Shown here: positions 1 to 10,655 of the stretch, in pieces
How the letters are laid out: the number at the start of each line of letters is the position of its first letter
Numbering within the stretch: position 1 is the stretch's first letter
Origin: Macrostomum hystrix
Lineage: Eukaryota > Platyhelminthes > Macrostomidae
Reading direction: 5' to 3'
NCBI GenBank assembly: GCA_950097015.1
Contig: CATNEN010000003.1
Coordinates: forward strand, 5,937,501-6,001,500
DNA length: 64,000 nt
Notes under the pieces: generated by a model
Database searches by the model: none
The model's input: only the letters and a program-made list of their open reading frames with translations
What the model was told of the DNA's origin: nothing
Position numbers and translations under genes: made by a program

Positions 1-830
1 TAGTCCAGCTGGATACCAATTGGCAAGAGCCTACGTTGGCGGTGACCGATGGGTGCTAGTGTACTAGCAGAGTTTAGCGTTGTTGATGATGGTGTTCTGA
101 CAGCGGAGTGAGGTGGATGCTGGTCAACTAAAACTGAATTGAGTCGGGTATCAAGTCTTGAAGACTTCTTATTTACTAGCTGCAACTCTTTATTTACTAC
201 TATCTTGATGAACTGATTGTTCGATCATACAGCATTTTTCAGTTTCATCCCGAAAGGTATGAAACTTGCAACATTTTTCCGAACTGTTTTGCATGCGAGC
301 CTTCAGTTTATTTAAAACATTTGTACGAACTTAGGCGTGAAATTCTTTGCAGTTTTCGGGCAAAATTAAAATTTTGCATTTGGTGTTATTGATCTTTCCT
401 TTAATGTTTTTCACGAGAAATTTGTAACGTTTTGAAATTATAGTTTTGTTGCAAATACATAAATCAAATGCATTTGCAGCTTCGAACCATCTCCATACGA
501 TAGCGGACACAATCTTCAAGCGTTCCTCTGTCGTTCCGACATTTGTGTGAGGAAACTAACAAAGGAAATGTATTTTCACAAAAATTAGTTTTATTCATTA
601 TTTAGTTATTGTATTTAAGTAGTATATACGAGTAGTTACATTGGCTTTTAGTCAAGATGCGAGATATGAGATTTTTATTAAAGTTGCTGGTCTTGGCCTA
701 GTGGTAATTCTGCTGAATTCTGTTAAAGCGACCCCAGTGTAAGCCATCCCATCTTTCAGTCGCATAGTCTGACACTTAGGCTCCGACAACCATGGTCAGG
801 GCACAGAATCTCGACTGTCGATGCGAAAAC
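1..830. other. No supported gene; AT-rich sequence
   Basis: I see no supported exon here. The 3' exons of the GalNAc transferase, including its expected ricin-type lectin domain, should lie in this direction, but I could not identify one. A tRNA A-box-like string occurs near 694-705 without a matching B box. Confidence 0.5.
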
Positions 831-2931
831 CCGGCGGCGGACGCAGCTGCGGATAAACCTGGTGAATATACCAGTCAAAGCTGCGGCAATTCAGTCGTTT
901 GCGCAGAGCGATCCGATCTGAAACGTCGCCCATATCTGCTGGTGGACTGCCGCTTTGATTGTAGTGCATCAGAGCATAGTCGTCTAGCCACACGCGAGCC
1001 AGTCGGGCCGTGTTCCTTCGAAACATCTCCGCTCCGCCTTCCTGACCGAAACTGTAAGGAAAATTGCGCCGGAACACGTGGCCAACAATCGAGCAGGGTG
1101 CGATTTCAAGTCTACCGCCACACATCCAAGCTTTGAAGCTTAGCTCGAGATTCTCGGCGCCCCACACGTTGAATCCTGGGTCGTAGCCGCCAAGACGGTA
1201 GAAGTTGTCACGCATGATAGCAAATAGACCGCCAGGCATTGTGGGACTGGCAACAGGCTGGGTGCTGTTCTCAAATGGCGCGGGTCTCAATCTGTGCCAA
1301 ATAAACTGTAGGCTCCAGTCGAAGCCGCCGACTAGGAAAACTGACCGCTTCGTTACGGAGAACGCGAAGCTTCTGTCGTTAATTTTTGCGATGACGGGAA
1401 CAACAACGGCCAGCGGCTCGGCGGCTAGGCGTCTTAACAGTGGCGGCAGCCAGCCTGGCGCGCACTCACAATGGGAGTCCAGGAATACCAGGGCGGCAGA
1501 TGAGGCTTGTCGTGCGCCCAAAAGGCGGGCCCGAATTAAGCCTTGTCGAGTGGCGGCGCGAAGTACCCGAACTCGGCCTTCGTATCTTAATGAGTTTTTG
1601 ATGGGATTTTCTCAATTCCTAATTTGATTTGCCCGCCCATGTTTCCAAGTGTGATGTAGGGCTGATGGTTTAAAATGATAGCTGCGTCTGAATCACGAAA
1701 AACTATTTGATATTGGTGCGGAACAGACAGTCCTTGGGGTGAGGTATTCGAGTTGAAAAAATATTGAAGAAAATGAGTGACAAGTTTACTAAAATGTATT
1801 ACTTGATCACTGGTTACTAGTCGAGAACTAGAGAACTTTTTGTCTGTAGGGTCCTTGCATTTAGCTATTGCGGTGCGGTCTACAGACCACTCTACAGACT
1901 ACAGTGCACACTACAGACTACATGCACACTACAGACTACAGAGCACACTACAGACTATATGCACACTACAGACTACATGCACACTACAGACTACAGAGCA
2001 CACTACAGAATACAGAGCACACTACAGACTACAGAGCACACTACAGACTACAGAGCACACTACAGACTACAGAGCACACTACAGACTACAGAGCACACTA
2101 CAGACTACAGAGCAAACTACAGACTACAGAGCACACTACAGACTACAGAGCACACTACAGACTACAGAGCACACTAGAGACTACAGAGCACACTACAGAC
2201 TACAGAGCACACTAGAGACTACATGCACACTACAGACTACAGAGCACACTACAGACTACAGAGCACACTACAGACTACATGCACACTACAGACTACAGAG
2301 CATACTACAGACTACATAGCGCCCTACAGGACAAAAATCGGTGGGAAAAGATGTGAAAATGTGAAAATGCTCTATTCTTCTGTCAATTGCAGTCCTGATT
2401 ATTAAACCTTTCTTCCATTAAGTGGGTCTCCAGTTGTCTCCCGAGATGCTCGAGCGTTGACGCATCGTCAACTAGTAGTATCTCGGTGACGATGCCAGGT
2501 GGTGATCGGTTGAGCACGGAGTGTACAGTCCTCAGCAGCACACTCCAGGCCTCGTTATGAAAGCAGATGATCACGGATGCTTTGGGCATGCTGTCTCTGT
2601 GTCCCGGCCAATATTTGTCTTGTTCAGCCTTTCGACATGCTTCAGACCTTGGATCCCCAATGTCGCGATCCAGACTGAGTTGTCTGCTGGCGGACTCGTT
2701 GAACTGATACAGCCGCCATCCTCGAGCCTCGGCTGACTCGTGTGTGGTGTCATCCAGCTTCTTGGTAGGTACAGGTGCGCAGCAAACTGTCTGTGACGCT
2801 TGCCTGAACAGACAGACGGATCTGAATATCCAAATTGTCAAGGCAACTCCGAGAATAGCGAAATAGATGGCCTTACAGCAGCTACGCTTACGAATTCTGG
2901 TTACTATGGCCATGGCTCTGTGTCCCTGCAT
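831..2931 (-). CDS. Polypeptide N-acetylgalactosaminyltransferase, 5' part (two exons)
   Basis: This is a Golgi enzyme that starts mucin-type O-glycosylation by moving GalNAc from UDP-GalNAc to Ser/Thr. Exon 1 (2931-2408) starts at an ATG and encodes a basic tail, a signal-anchor helix near residues 20-40, a stem and the GT-A start [13 protein letters not shown] donor at 2407 (AAG|GTTTAA) and an acceptor at 1586 (TTAAG|ATAC) join in phase and restore the family sequence [12 protein letters not shown] then [10 protein letters not shown]. Exon 2 (1585 to about 831) carries the metal site DSHCE, the GGLFAI segment and the Gal/GalNAc-T motif [17 protein letters not shown]. The reading frame closes just after 830, so I infer a donor near CCG|GTTTTC at 830; the lectin domain is not seen. 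An internal ATG at 2913 is an alternative start. The 822-bp intron is mostly a 19-bp tandem repeat. Confidence 0.88.
1880..2333. repeat. 19-bp minisatellite inside the GalNAc transferase intron
   Basis: About 23 head-to-tail copies of CAGACTACAGAGCACACTA, with edge variants carrying ATGCACACTA. Open frames across it are artefacts of a 19-bp period read in three frames. On the transcribed (minus) strand each unit contains CTCTGTAG, which resembles a 3' splice site. Confidence 0.97.
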
Positions 2932-3391
2932 GAGAATGCACCCGATTCTTTGTTATAATTTTAGCTGCCACAAAGTTTCAGGCCACAAATCTGCTTCTTA
3001 AAGATTTTTGTTTGATCAGCGGGCTTTTGTTTTCAGTGGAACAATGAGTGTAAGTCAGTTTTAGAAAAGAATTATAAAAATGGGCTTCTTCTTCATTATT
3101 CAAGTTATTCTTATCCAAAACTTTTTTACCTTTGGCGATTAACACGATAGATTACTGGATTTGCATTTTTTTAATGCATCAAAAAGTTTTGTTCAATATA
3201 CCAAAAGTAGTACAATTTGAGTAATACATGCTCAAACAAGAAAATTGTACTCGGACACTAATAACCAAGAGTTAACTAGACACTGGGGGCTCCGTTATGC
3301 TGTAAGAATATAAAATCTACTAGCTCATCAGGTGTGAATAATTTCTTAAGTTAAAAAAATTAAACTCTTAATAGAAAGTTTTTTTGAGTTG
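2932..3391. other. Intergenic, nothing recognised
   Basis: This is AT-rich sequence between the GalNAc transferase start and the end of the first DEG/ENaC gene. The promoter of the former and the 3' UTR of the latter should both lie here, but I see no clear motif. Confidence 0.5.
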
Positions 3392-5011
3392 TCAGTAACG
3401 CATCTTCTTCTCATTGTCTTCCGCAAGCAGTCCTGTTTCAGTCCACATGAGCAGCACCAGGTCGTGCACAAACTGTACCAGCTCGCAGACAGTCAGCACT
3501 GACATGCCCAGGTAGATGCCGAGAATGCCCCCGACGTCGGCAATGAAGCTCTCGAAAGTGTAGGCTCGAGCGAAGGTCACCTTGTCGGCCATCGGTTTCT
3601 TGGCCGATATCTTCAGGCGCAGCATGTTATTTCGCAAGTAGTCAGCCACCTGGCTATAGTTCCTGGTCGCTAGGTACGGCGCGAGGTACTCAAGTGCAGT
3701 TTTAGTCGATGCCGATTTCAAATACTGCATATAAAGAAAACCTTCAACGTCTTCAACAATGCTTTCAACAGGCCACACAGTGCTCCTGGTGAATGACAGG
3801 TACTTTCGCTCAGTGCAGGGACGCAAGTTGGAGCAGTGCTGCAGCGGTGCTTTAATGCTCAATTCTAATCTCCTTTCTAAGTACGTTTCTATGTCCTGGA
3901 TGCTACCCCAACCGCTGCTCAGGTTGAACAGCAGTCGATCAGCAGGTGGCCACGGCTGCGGCAGGTACCCGAGCGAGGCATTTAACACGCGCTTAAACTG
4001 GGTCTGCATGGCACTGTAGTAGCAATGACCGTAGTCATAGGCCACTGAATAGGCAGAGTTGTCATACGGATTCACCATTTGGACGCTTGGCGGACTCTCG
4101 ATGCATTGTGTGGGGTCCTCAGTGTGCACCTCCTCCTTCATCTCCAACTGGACAGTGTAGGATCGACCACCCTCGAGAACCAGAATATCATCGAATTCGC
4201 TCGGATAGTGTCCGGGCCTTGTTATATAGACCTTTAAATTCGAACTGCGAAACTTGGACGCCAGGCTGACTTTATCCAGAGCCCAGAATGGCGCTGTGAA
4301 ATTGCTGAACTCATTGCTGATGACTGGCAGCGTCGGGCGACCCATTCTGCTCTCTGGAGTGTCAATCATTACTTCGAAGTGCAAGGAGTCGTCTGGACGA
4401 GTGAACCGCATCGAGTCCCGCTGGGATCTACTCAGCGAGATCCTGAAACATCGCAGATGCATCGGGTGATAAAATGGAGTTGCATCTACTTGCGTGGTGT
4501 TGAACTTAAGGCCGTTAGTTCTCATTAGCATAGCAAGAAAAATCGACTGCTCCAGCGTGTGTCCCATTTCATCCACAAGACGGCGATACGGCATTGAGTT
4601 CATGCGCATCTCCGCGGCCTCATATTTCACTTCAGAGCAATACTCAGCAGGCAGCTGACTGCACCAGACCTCTGTAGCCGCATCAACATCTCGCAGCATA
4701 CGATGCACCATCGCGGCAAATTCTTCGCTCACGTCCAAGTGTCGACTGCCTGACATCGGATTGTCGAAACAAAAGAACAGATCGGGGTACTCGAACGGAA
4801 TCTCGTCCGATTTGAGATTGGTCGTCACGTCGTTCGCTTGGAGACGGTTGATGAAGCCGACAAGCTGCCTGATGAACAGGCCACAGCAGACCAGCCATGC
4901 CAGTAACCACAGCACCCTCGTGTACGCTCGCTTCTCGTTGACGAGACGTGCCAGAGCGTGGGCATTGGTTTTTTCAAGGGCCTGTGTGACCAGATCGCTT
5001 TCCTTCGTCAT
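3392..5011 (-). CDS. DEG/ENaC family sodium channel, copy 1
   Basis: This is an intronless 539-residue subunit of the degenerin/epithelial sodium channel/ASIC superfamily, whose members form trimeric plasma-membrane cation channels. The order is: short cytosolic N-terminus with NAHALARLVNEKR; TM1 (about residues 30-52, WLLAWLVCCGLFIRQLVGF); a post-TM1 segment ending FEYPDLFFCFDNP; a long cysteine-containing ectodomain with NPYDNSAYSVAYDYGHCYY and an RPCTER motif; then GGILGIYLGMSVLTVCELVQF, the family's TM2/filter signature with the G-x-S triplet as GMS. The His-Gly gating motif reads His-Ala. The start is a true ATG followed by the N-terminus shared by all copies. It lies head to tail with five paralogues. 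The ligand or stimulus cannot be read from the sequence. Confidence 0.92.
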   Translation of the reverse strand: MTKESDLVTQALEKTNAHALARLVNEKRAYTRVLWLLAWLVCCGLFIRQLVGFINRLQANDVTTNLKSDEIPFEYPDLFFCFDNPMSGSRHLDVSEEFAAMVHRMLRDVDAATEVWCSQLPAEYCSEVKYEAAEMRMNSMPYRRLVDEMGHTLEQSIFLAMLMRTNGLKFNTTQVDATPFYHPMHLRCFRISLSRSQRDSMRFTRPDDSLHFEVMIDTPESRMGRPTLPVISNEFSNFTAPFWALDKVSLASKFRSSNLKVYITRPGHYPSEFDDILVLEGGRSYTVQLEMKEEVHTEDPTQCIESPPSVQMVNPYDNSAYSVAYDYGHCYYSAMQTQFKRVLNASLGYLPQPWPPADRLLFNLSSGWGSIQDIETYLERRLELSIKAPLQHCSNLRPCTERKYLSFTRSTVWPVESIVEDVEGFLYMQYLKSASTKTALEYLAPYLATRNYSQVADYLRNNMLRLKISAKKPMADKVTFARAYTFESFIADVGGILGIYLGMSVLTVCELVQFVHDLVLLMWTETGLLAEDNEKKMRY

Positions 5012-5605
5012 TTTGAATTTTGCCCAAGCTTAGAGAAGTCATTTGGAACTTGAAGGATGAGGCTCCACCGGGTCTATCAGAGACAAATTTTGCTTAACTT
5101 CTTATACTGCGTGTCTGATCGCTGACTAAACACAGGTTTTTGTTGATTCGTTCGGCCTTGCATTACTCGTAGCATTTTCTGGCGACTTGCTTGTTGGCAA
5201 AGGAGAATCATTATTAGCACAGCCTTACTTGTGCCAATAACTTGTTAGAGTTATTATGGTTTTGAAATGTACGCTCGTACAATCGCTTTATTAGTTTTGG
5301 GCTCTGAGACACTTGCTAGAAATTGCTTTGATCTTTCCTTCGAGCGTTGAGTTGAATAATGACAATTCTTACCAGAGGACTTTGGGAACTGGTGTATCAT
5401 GTAGAGAGGTAGTTGCCCTATATGCAGTCAGAGTGGAGCCAGTTTTGACTGCCATTTCAATGTTACGTACGTCATAATGTATGTGATTGCTAAAAAACGA
5501 AAAGCGACAAACGCATAGTATAGTATCTCGTCGTATAGTATTTTGGGTAACATTTTTTACTTTCGGTGGTCTAAACATTTTTATCTTCATTATATTATAT
5601 ATTAT
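5012..5605. other. Intergenic, 5' flank of DEG/ENaC copy 1
   Basis: AT-rich non-coding sequence; no convincing promoter element or exon. It runs into a SINE tail at about 5606. Confidence 0.5.
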
Positions 5606-6333
5606 AATTGCAGGAGGGCAGCGGGCAATGGAGGGTTCATCGAAGGTTCACCTCGCTGGCTGCGGGTCTAGTGTCACAAAATGAAGCGCCATTGCCTAAA
5701 ATTTCACTTCGAGGCAATTGTATTCAGGCACTCGTCAGCCTTGCATAGAACTAACTGCCCGGTGGCAATGGGGTTGTTGGAAATTTTAACAAATGATGCT
5801 CATTGGAAGTCAGAGTTTAAGGCAATGGCCATTGACACGAGCGGCGGTAGCGGTGAAAGCGGTGAAAGCGGCTCGTGTCAAAGGCCACTGCCTTAAACTC
5901 TGACTTCCAATGAGCATCATTTGTTAAAATTTCCAACAACCCCATTGCCACCGGGCAGTTAGTTCTATGCAAGGCTGACGAGTGCCTGAATGCAATTGCC
6001 TCGAAGTGAAATTTTAGGCAATTTTAGGCGCTTCATTTTGTGACACTAGACCCGCAGCCAGCGAGGAGGCAATTCTGCGCATTTCGCTGACTCCTGAGCA
6101 CACACGCACACAAATGCCGTACGCAGGCATACGCTCACACAGGTATGTACATCTGCCCTGGCTTTCTCATCGTCAGGCAGTTTACATTTGACTGTGCCTT
6201 GAAGGTTGGCCCTCAAGGGAGTAAATTGCACAACAAGCATAAATAAATGTGGCACCGTGGTGCGAGAGGAATCGAACTTAGGGACCCTGGTGCGAGAGGC
6301 AAACGTGCTAATCGCTCTGCCACCGACCCCTCT
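5606..6333 (-). mobile_element. SINE family A copy, interrupted by the fold-back
   Basis: On the minus strand the element begins at about 6333 with a tRNA-like head: A box in GGTGGCAGAGCGATTAGC and B box GTTCGATTCC. A body follows that matches the copy at 25834-26145. The body is contiguous with the right arm of the hairpin, and the family's 3' end (CCCTCCTGCAAT in sense) reappears at 5606-5630, beyond the left arm. The copy is therefore split by the inverted duplication. Confidence 0.75.
5651..6066. repeat. Long inverted repeat (fold-back hairpin)
   Basis: The left arm (about 5651-5842) is nearly the exact reverse complement of the right arm (about 5871-6066), around a 28-base spacer (5843-5870) made of GGCGGTAGCGGTGAAAG-type repeats. 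Outer ends: CCTCGCTGGC at 5651-5660 pairs with GCCAGCGAGG at 6057-6066. Mismatches are few and there is a small indel near 6018-6028. The outermost bases of the arms match SINE family A; most of each arm is unrelated to it. Open frames here are incidental. Confidence 0.93.
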
Positions 6334-6477
6334 TTAGCTACAGTTATAGTGACTTAACTTCATTGCCTATTATTTTAACGACAGTTGATTTCATTTTACT
6401 ACTGCAAGTAGCAGTTAATGAAAATCACTTCTATCGCACACACATTTTTTTTAATTTTTATAATTGCATAATCGTAA

Positions 6478-6680
6478 TTGATTGCACCTGCCCCAATTAG
6501 GCCACCTGGACGCCACAACCCAGCCTTAATTACCCCAGCTAATGTTTGTACCCATTTAACAGCTAGGTGAGCTGAAGCAACGCAGAGTTAAGTGTCTCGC
6601 TAAAGGACACAAATTGTTCAAGTGGTGTCGGGAATCGAACCCCCGACCTTCAAGTCGTGAGTGCGACTCGCATTATGCTT
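6478..6680 (-). mobile_element. SINE family B copy
   Basis: A tRNA-derived SINE read on the minus strand: B-box region GGTTCGATTCCCGACACC, then a body with TTGTGTCCTTTAGC, CAGCTGTTAAATGGGTA-like and GGGGTAATT blocks, ending with GGCAGGTG. It shares this layout with about ten other copies in the window. The 5' A-box part is degraded, and much of the core around the CAGTCCATGGACTG palindrome is deleted. Confidence 0.8.
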
Positions 6681-6978
6681 TTTCTATGAGTGCAAAGGAG
6701 TCGGATTGAAAAATTTAAATAAGAGAATATGTAGTTCATATATAAACAAAAATAGTCATATGACCCGATGACCGTAAAGCCCTGGAAAAATGTAAGGCGG
6801 TAAACAACGGAAAGCGGGGGTAATTCTTAATAACCAAAGGTCTGAAAACTGCACGAGTGCACGGATGAAAACGAAAAAATGACACAGAATTCACCGTTGC
6901 ATTATTCTTTCCAGTATTCCTATGCGGGCTAAATAATGTAGAGCGTTAACATCACACCCAGAGCCTGCTGAGGCATCA

Positions 6979-8530
6979 TTATTCGAATCCACCCTTCTTA
7001 TCCTTCATTTCCGTTTTGAAGCGCCGGCTATTCCAGCTTAGCATCAAAACTTCGAAGAAGAACTGCACCAGCTCACAGGCAAACAGCACCGACATGCCGA
7101 GATAGGCGCGAACGATGCCTCCAATGTCAGCAACAAAGCTCTCGAATGTGTAGGCGACAATGCGATCAGCCATCGGTTTCCGAGCAGAAATCAGCAGTTG
7201 CAGCCAGTTAGCTCGAAAGTAGTCTTCGAGCTCCCCGCTGCCGTTGCTTTTGGCCAAAATGCCAGCAATGTACTTCAAAGCTGGACTAGTGGTGGATTCG
7301 TTTATTTCCCAATAGGCCAAAAGGTCTTCCACATTTTCCATGATGCTTTCAACCGGCCACGTGTTGGTCATTATACTCGACTAGTAAGAGCGCTCAGAAC
7401 AAGGTCGCAAGTTCCAGCACCATTCCTCCGGCTCTATAAGTCTCAATTCCAGTTTTCTTTCGAGATATGTCTTGACGTCCAGTGATCCACCCTCAGTGAT
7501 CCAGCTCAGGTTGAACTGGGTCTGCATGGCACTGTAGTAGCAATGACCGTAGTCATAGGCCACTGAATAGGCAGAGTTGTCATACGGATTCACCATATTG
7601 ACTGTGGGTGGACTGTCGATGCATTGTGTGGGGTCCTCAGTGTGTACCTCCTCCTTAATCTTCAACTGGACTCTGAAGGAGCGACCATCCTCGAAAATCA
7701 GAACTTCGTCAAAGTCGCTCGGATAGTGTCCTGGATTTGTTAGGTAAACTAGAAGATTCGAGCTGCGAACTTTCGATACCAGACTTAGTTTGTCTAGAGC
7801 CCAGTAAGGCGCCGTGAAGTTGCCGTACGCGTTGACAATAATAGGCTATTTCGGTGGACCCATCTTATCCTCAGGCGCATCCATCATTACTGAGGCATGC
7901 AGAACATCTTCAGGTCCAGTGTGTCCGCATCAATTTTTCTCTGCGATTCATTTAATGAGATCTTGAAGCATCTCAGATGTTTGGGGTGATAAAACGGTTT
8001 GGTTTCCATCTCTATAAAATTCACGTTCAATCCATTAGTCCTGACCAGAGAAGCCATCAGGATTGACTGTTTTGCAGTGTGTCCCATTTCGTCCACCAGA
8101 CTGCGGTACGGCATTGAGTTCATTCGTATCTCTGCTGCATCGAGCTTGAGTTCATCGCAATAGGCTAGGCCCAGCTCGCTACACCAGCTATTAGTTGTTT
8201 CGTCTGCGTCTCGCAGAGTCTTATTTACCATATGGCAACGAACTCTTGACTTACTTCCAAGTATCGACTGCCCGACATCGGATTGTCGAAGCAAAAGAAC
8301 AGATCAGGGTACTCGAATAGAACTGCGTCAGCTCTGAAATTCGTTGTGACGTCATTCGCTTGTAGACGGTTGATGAAGCCGACCAGCTGCCTGATGAACA
8401 GGCCGCAGCAGACCAGCCATGCCAGCAGCCACAGCACCCTCGTGAATACTCGCTTTTCGTTCACCAGACGTGCCAGAGCGTGAGCATTGGTTTTTTGCAA
8501 AGCCTCTATGACCAGCTCTCTCGTTTTCAT
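6979..8530 (-). pseudogene. DEG/ENaC copy 2, broken
   Basis: A channel paralogue still covering the whole protein from MKTRELVIEALQKTNAHAL (ATG at 8530) to the TM2 signature GGIVRAYLGMSVLFACELVQF. Lesions against the intact copies: a frameshift near 8230 after EFVA; another near 7915 after ESQRK; an in-frame TAG near 7847; an in-frame 23-codon deletion (junction near 7515) that removes the LGYLPQPWPPADR segment; and a TAG at about 7381-7383 just after CSERSY. The filter triplet (GMS) remains, but the adjacent GILGIYLG has become GIVRAYLG. The ectodomain around 7512-7595 is base-for-base the same as copy 1. Two frameshifts could be assembly errors; the deletion and stops make decay more likely. 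Confidence 0.88.
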
Positions 8531-9064
8531 GTCTTGAAATTCCATATTTAGAATTTTCCTTGAGACATTAAAGTGCATGCTGTAACGCGATCTTTGAAGC
8601 ATTAATATACTTTGTTGCGTTCTGATTCACTTTTCCCTGACTCCGGATGTTTGCGGTCGTTCAACTAGCGAATTGTGAAATAAATATAAGTGAGTTATGA
8701 AAATATCACTTTAAGCGGAAATGTTTGCGATTTCTTCAATTCTGTTTATTCTCATGGCTTCGAGAACTCCTTGCTGAATTTTTTTCTGTCCAATATCAGT
8801 AATGGACGACGCAAAACGTAAAAGGTATGCAGGTGAATAAGTAATTCACCATTTTTACGCCTGAAGTGTCTTCAAGTCAAAGCGAGTGCGTTAAAAATAT
8901 CAGCCATTATTTCTTTAGAAGCGAGAAAGGACGAGGCTATGAATAAAATTTAAAGACGCGCAATTCTTACAAGTGATAATGTGGATCGTTTGAGTGACTT
9001 CTAGTGTTAAAAAAGAAGTTGCGTTCAAAATCCGAGGGCATGTCTTTGTTGGAAGGTGAACTCT
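8531..9064. other. Intergenic, nothing recognised
   Basis: The 5' flank of the broken DEG/ENaC copy 2. AT-rich, with no exon, RNA gene or repeat that I can support. Confidence 0.5.
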
Positions 9065-9215
9065 ATAACCTTAGAAGCGGCCTAACGCGTTTTACTCTCG
9101 AACCAAGGTCCCTGAGCACGATTCCGCGGCGAGAATCGCCTCTTCACTGGCTGCGGGACTAGTGTCACCAATTAATGTGACATTGTCTGCAGCCCTCCTG
9201 CAGTTATTATTCATA
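9065..9215 (+). mobile_element. SINE family A fragment with internal deletion
   Basis: The segment holds the B-box region (CCAAGGTCCCTGAGCACGA, then TTCC). It then jumps to the 3' third, CGCCTCTTCACTGGCTGCG, followed by ACTAGTGTCACCAA and CAGCCCTCCTGCAG. The central half of the family body seen at 25834-26145 is missing. Confidence 0.65.
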
Positions 9216-9644
9216 TTTAGTTTTACTGTCTAAAACATAGGTAATTGGACTGCTAATGTCAGTCAGTTTATTTGTTAATTACTGTAATAAAATTTTGTCA
9301 GCTATTTACTGCAATCATTTTCTCAGTTGCCAGGTTGTTGACTGTGGATAGTTCCATTTTTACCTAACCGTATTTACATATAGGCTTATTTCAAAGCTCT
9401 CTACAATGGTCTGCAGTTGAATAAGTTTGCAATAGGTGAAGTGGATAGAGTGTTATAGTCTCCACGGAGCTTTTATGCTGCTTTATGAATGGTCTAGCCA
9501 TACGAGTATTCTGCTGATCAGTCGCGTAGATTTATGGATTAGACAATGCACGATTAACTACAAGTACATTTTTGGAGAGTAAGATAGATTTGAATTTTAG
9601 TATAGGGATTAGATGAGCTGCAAAGCCAAATGAACAATTTAGGG
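9216..9644. other. Intergenic, nothing recognised
   Basis: AT-rich sequence up to the hAT element. Its last 8 bases, ATTTAGGG, are the left target-site copy. Confidence 0.5.
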
Positions 9645-10655
9645 CAGGGGTCGGCAAACTCCGGCCCGCGGGCCAGATGCGGCCCTCGAAGCTCCCAAAT
9701 CCGGCCCGTTGCCCCTTCCGACACCTACAGTATCCTGCTTAATCTTTCCCCTGTTTCATCTTTCCCCTGTTTCATCTTTCCCCTGTCTCGTCTCTTCCGT
9801 GTCTCATCTCTCCGCTGTCTCATCTCTCCTCAGTCTCATCTCTCCCGTGTCTCATCTCTCCGCTGTCTCATCTCTCCTCAGTCTCATCTCTCCTGTGTCT
9901 CATCTCTCCGCTGTCTCATCTCTCCTCAGTCTCATCTCTCCCGTGTCTCATCTCTCCGCTGTCTCATCTCTCCTCAGTCTCGTCTCTCCAGTGTCTCATC
10001 TCTCCCATGCCTCATCTCTCCTCAGTCTCGTCTCTCCTCAGTCTCGTCTCTCCCGTGTCTCATCTCTCCTCAGTCTCATCTCTCCCGTGTCTCATCTCTC
10101 CGCTGTCTCATCTCTCCTCAGTCTCATCTCTCCCGTGTCTCATCTCTCCGCTGTCTCATCTCTCCTCAGTCTCATCTCTCCCGTGTCTCATCTCTCCGCT
10201 GTCTCATCTCTCCTCAGTCTCGTCTCTCCAGTGTCTCATCTCTCCCATGCCTCATCTCTCCTCAGTCTCGTCTCTCCTCAGTCTCGTCTCTCCCGTGTCT
10301 TATCTCTCCCATGCCTCATCTCTCCTCAGTCTCGTCTCTCCCGTGTCTCATCTCTCCCATGCCTCATCTCTCCTCAGTCTCGTCTCTCCCGTGTCTCATC
10401 TCTCCTCAGTCTCGTCTCTCCTCAGTCTCATCTCTCCCATGCCTCATCTCTCCTCAGTCTCGTCTCTCCCGTGTCTTATCTCTCCTCAGTCTCGTCTCTC
10501 CGCTGTCTCATCTCTCCTCAGTCTCGTCTCTCCTCAGTCTCGTCTCTCCCGTGCCTCATCTCTCCCCTATCTCATCTTTCTACAGTCAATGCGGCCTGCT
10601 GCCGTCTTTTAGGTTCTCTTTTTGGCCCACTAGCTAATAAGTTTGCCGACCCCTG
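9645..10655. mobile_element. Non-autonomous hAT transposon (MITE) carrying a minisatellite
   Basis: The element is 1,011 bp with perfect 16-bp terminal inverted repeats, CAGGGGTCGGCAAACT at 9645-9660 and its complement at 10640-10655. It is flanked by the 8-bp direct duplication ATTTAGGG (9637-9644 and 10656-10663), the target length typical of hAT elements. The termini resemble the CAGGGGT-type ends of Charlie/MER5-like hAT elements as I recall them. A GC-rich subterminal stretch (CCGGCCCGCGGGCC) follows the left end. The interior has no transposase; it is almost wholly the 16-bp minisatellite. Confidence 0.95.
9735..10580. repeat. 16-bp pyrimidine-rich minisatellite inside the hAT element
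   Basis: About 50 units of TCTCATCTCTCC plus a four-base variable end (CGTG, TCAG, GCTG, AGTG, CATG). The plus strand is almost entirely C and T. The same 16-bp family recurs at 45.3, 58.6 and 60.0 kb. The three 200-335-residue Ser/Leu/Pro frames across it are periodic artefacts. Confidence 0.97.

Noticed and set aside
694..760. tRNA or SINE head
   Set aside because: Only an A-box-like GGCCTAGTGGTAA is visible; there is no B box and no SINE body.
1205..1627. Plus-strand 140-residue frame opposite the GalNAc transferase exon
   Set aside because: It is a shadow of the real minus-strand exon, which carries the DSHCE and WGAENLE motifs.
1840..2405. Open frames of up to 159 residues (Thr/Leu/Gln-rich)
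   Set aside because: They are readings of the 19-bp tandem repeat; the period is not a multiple of three, so all frames stay open without coding.
5681..5896. Small plus-strand protein
   Set aside because: It lies inside the long hairpin; the frame has no motif and the complement is open as well because of the palindrome.
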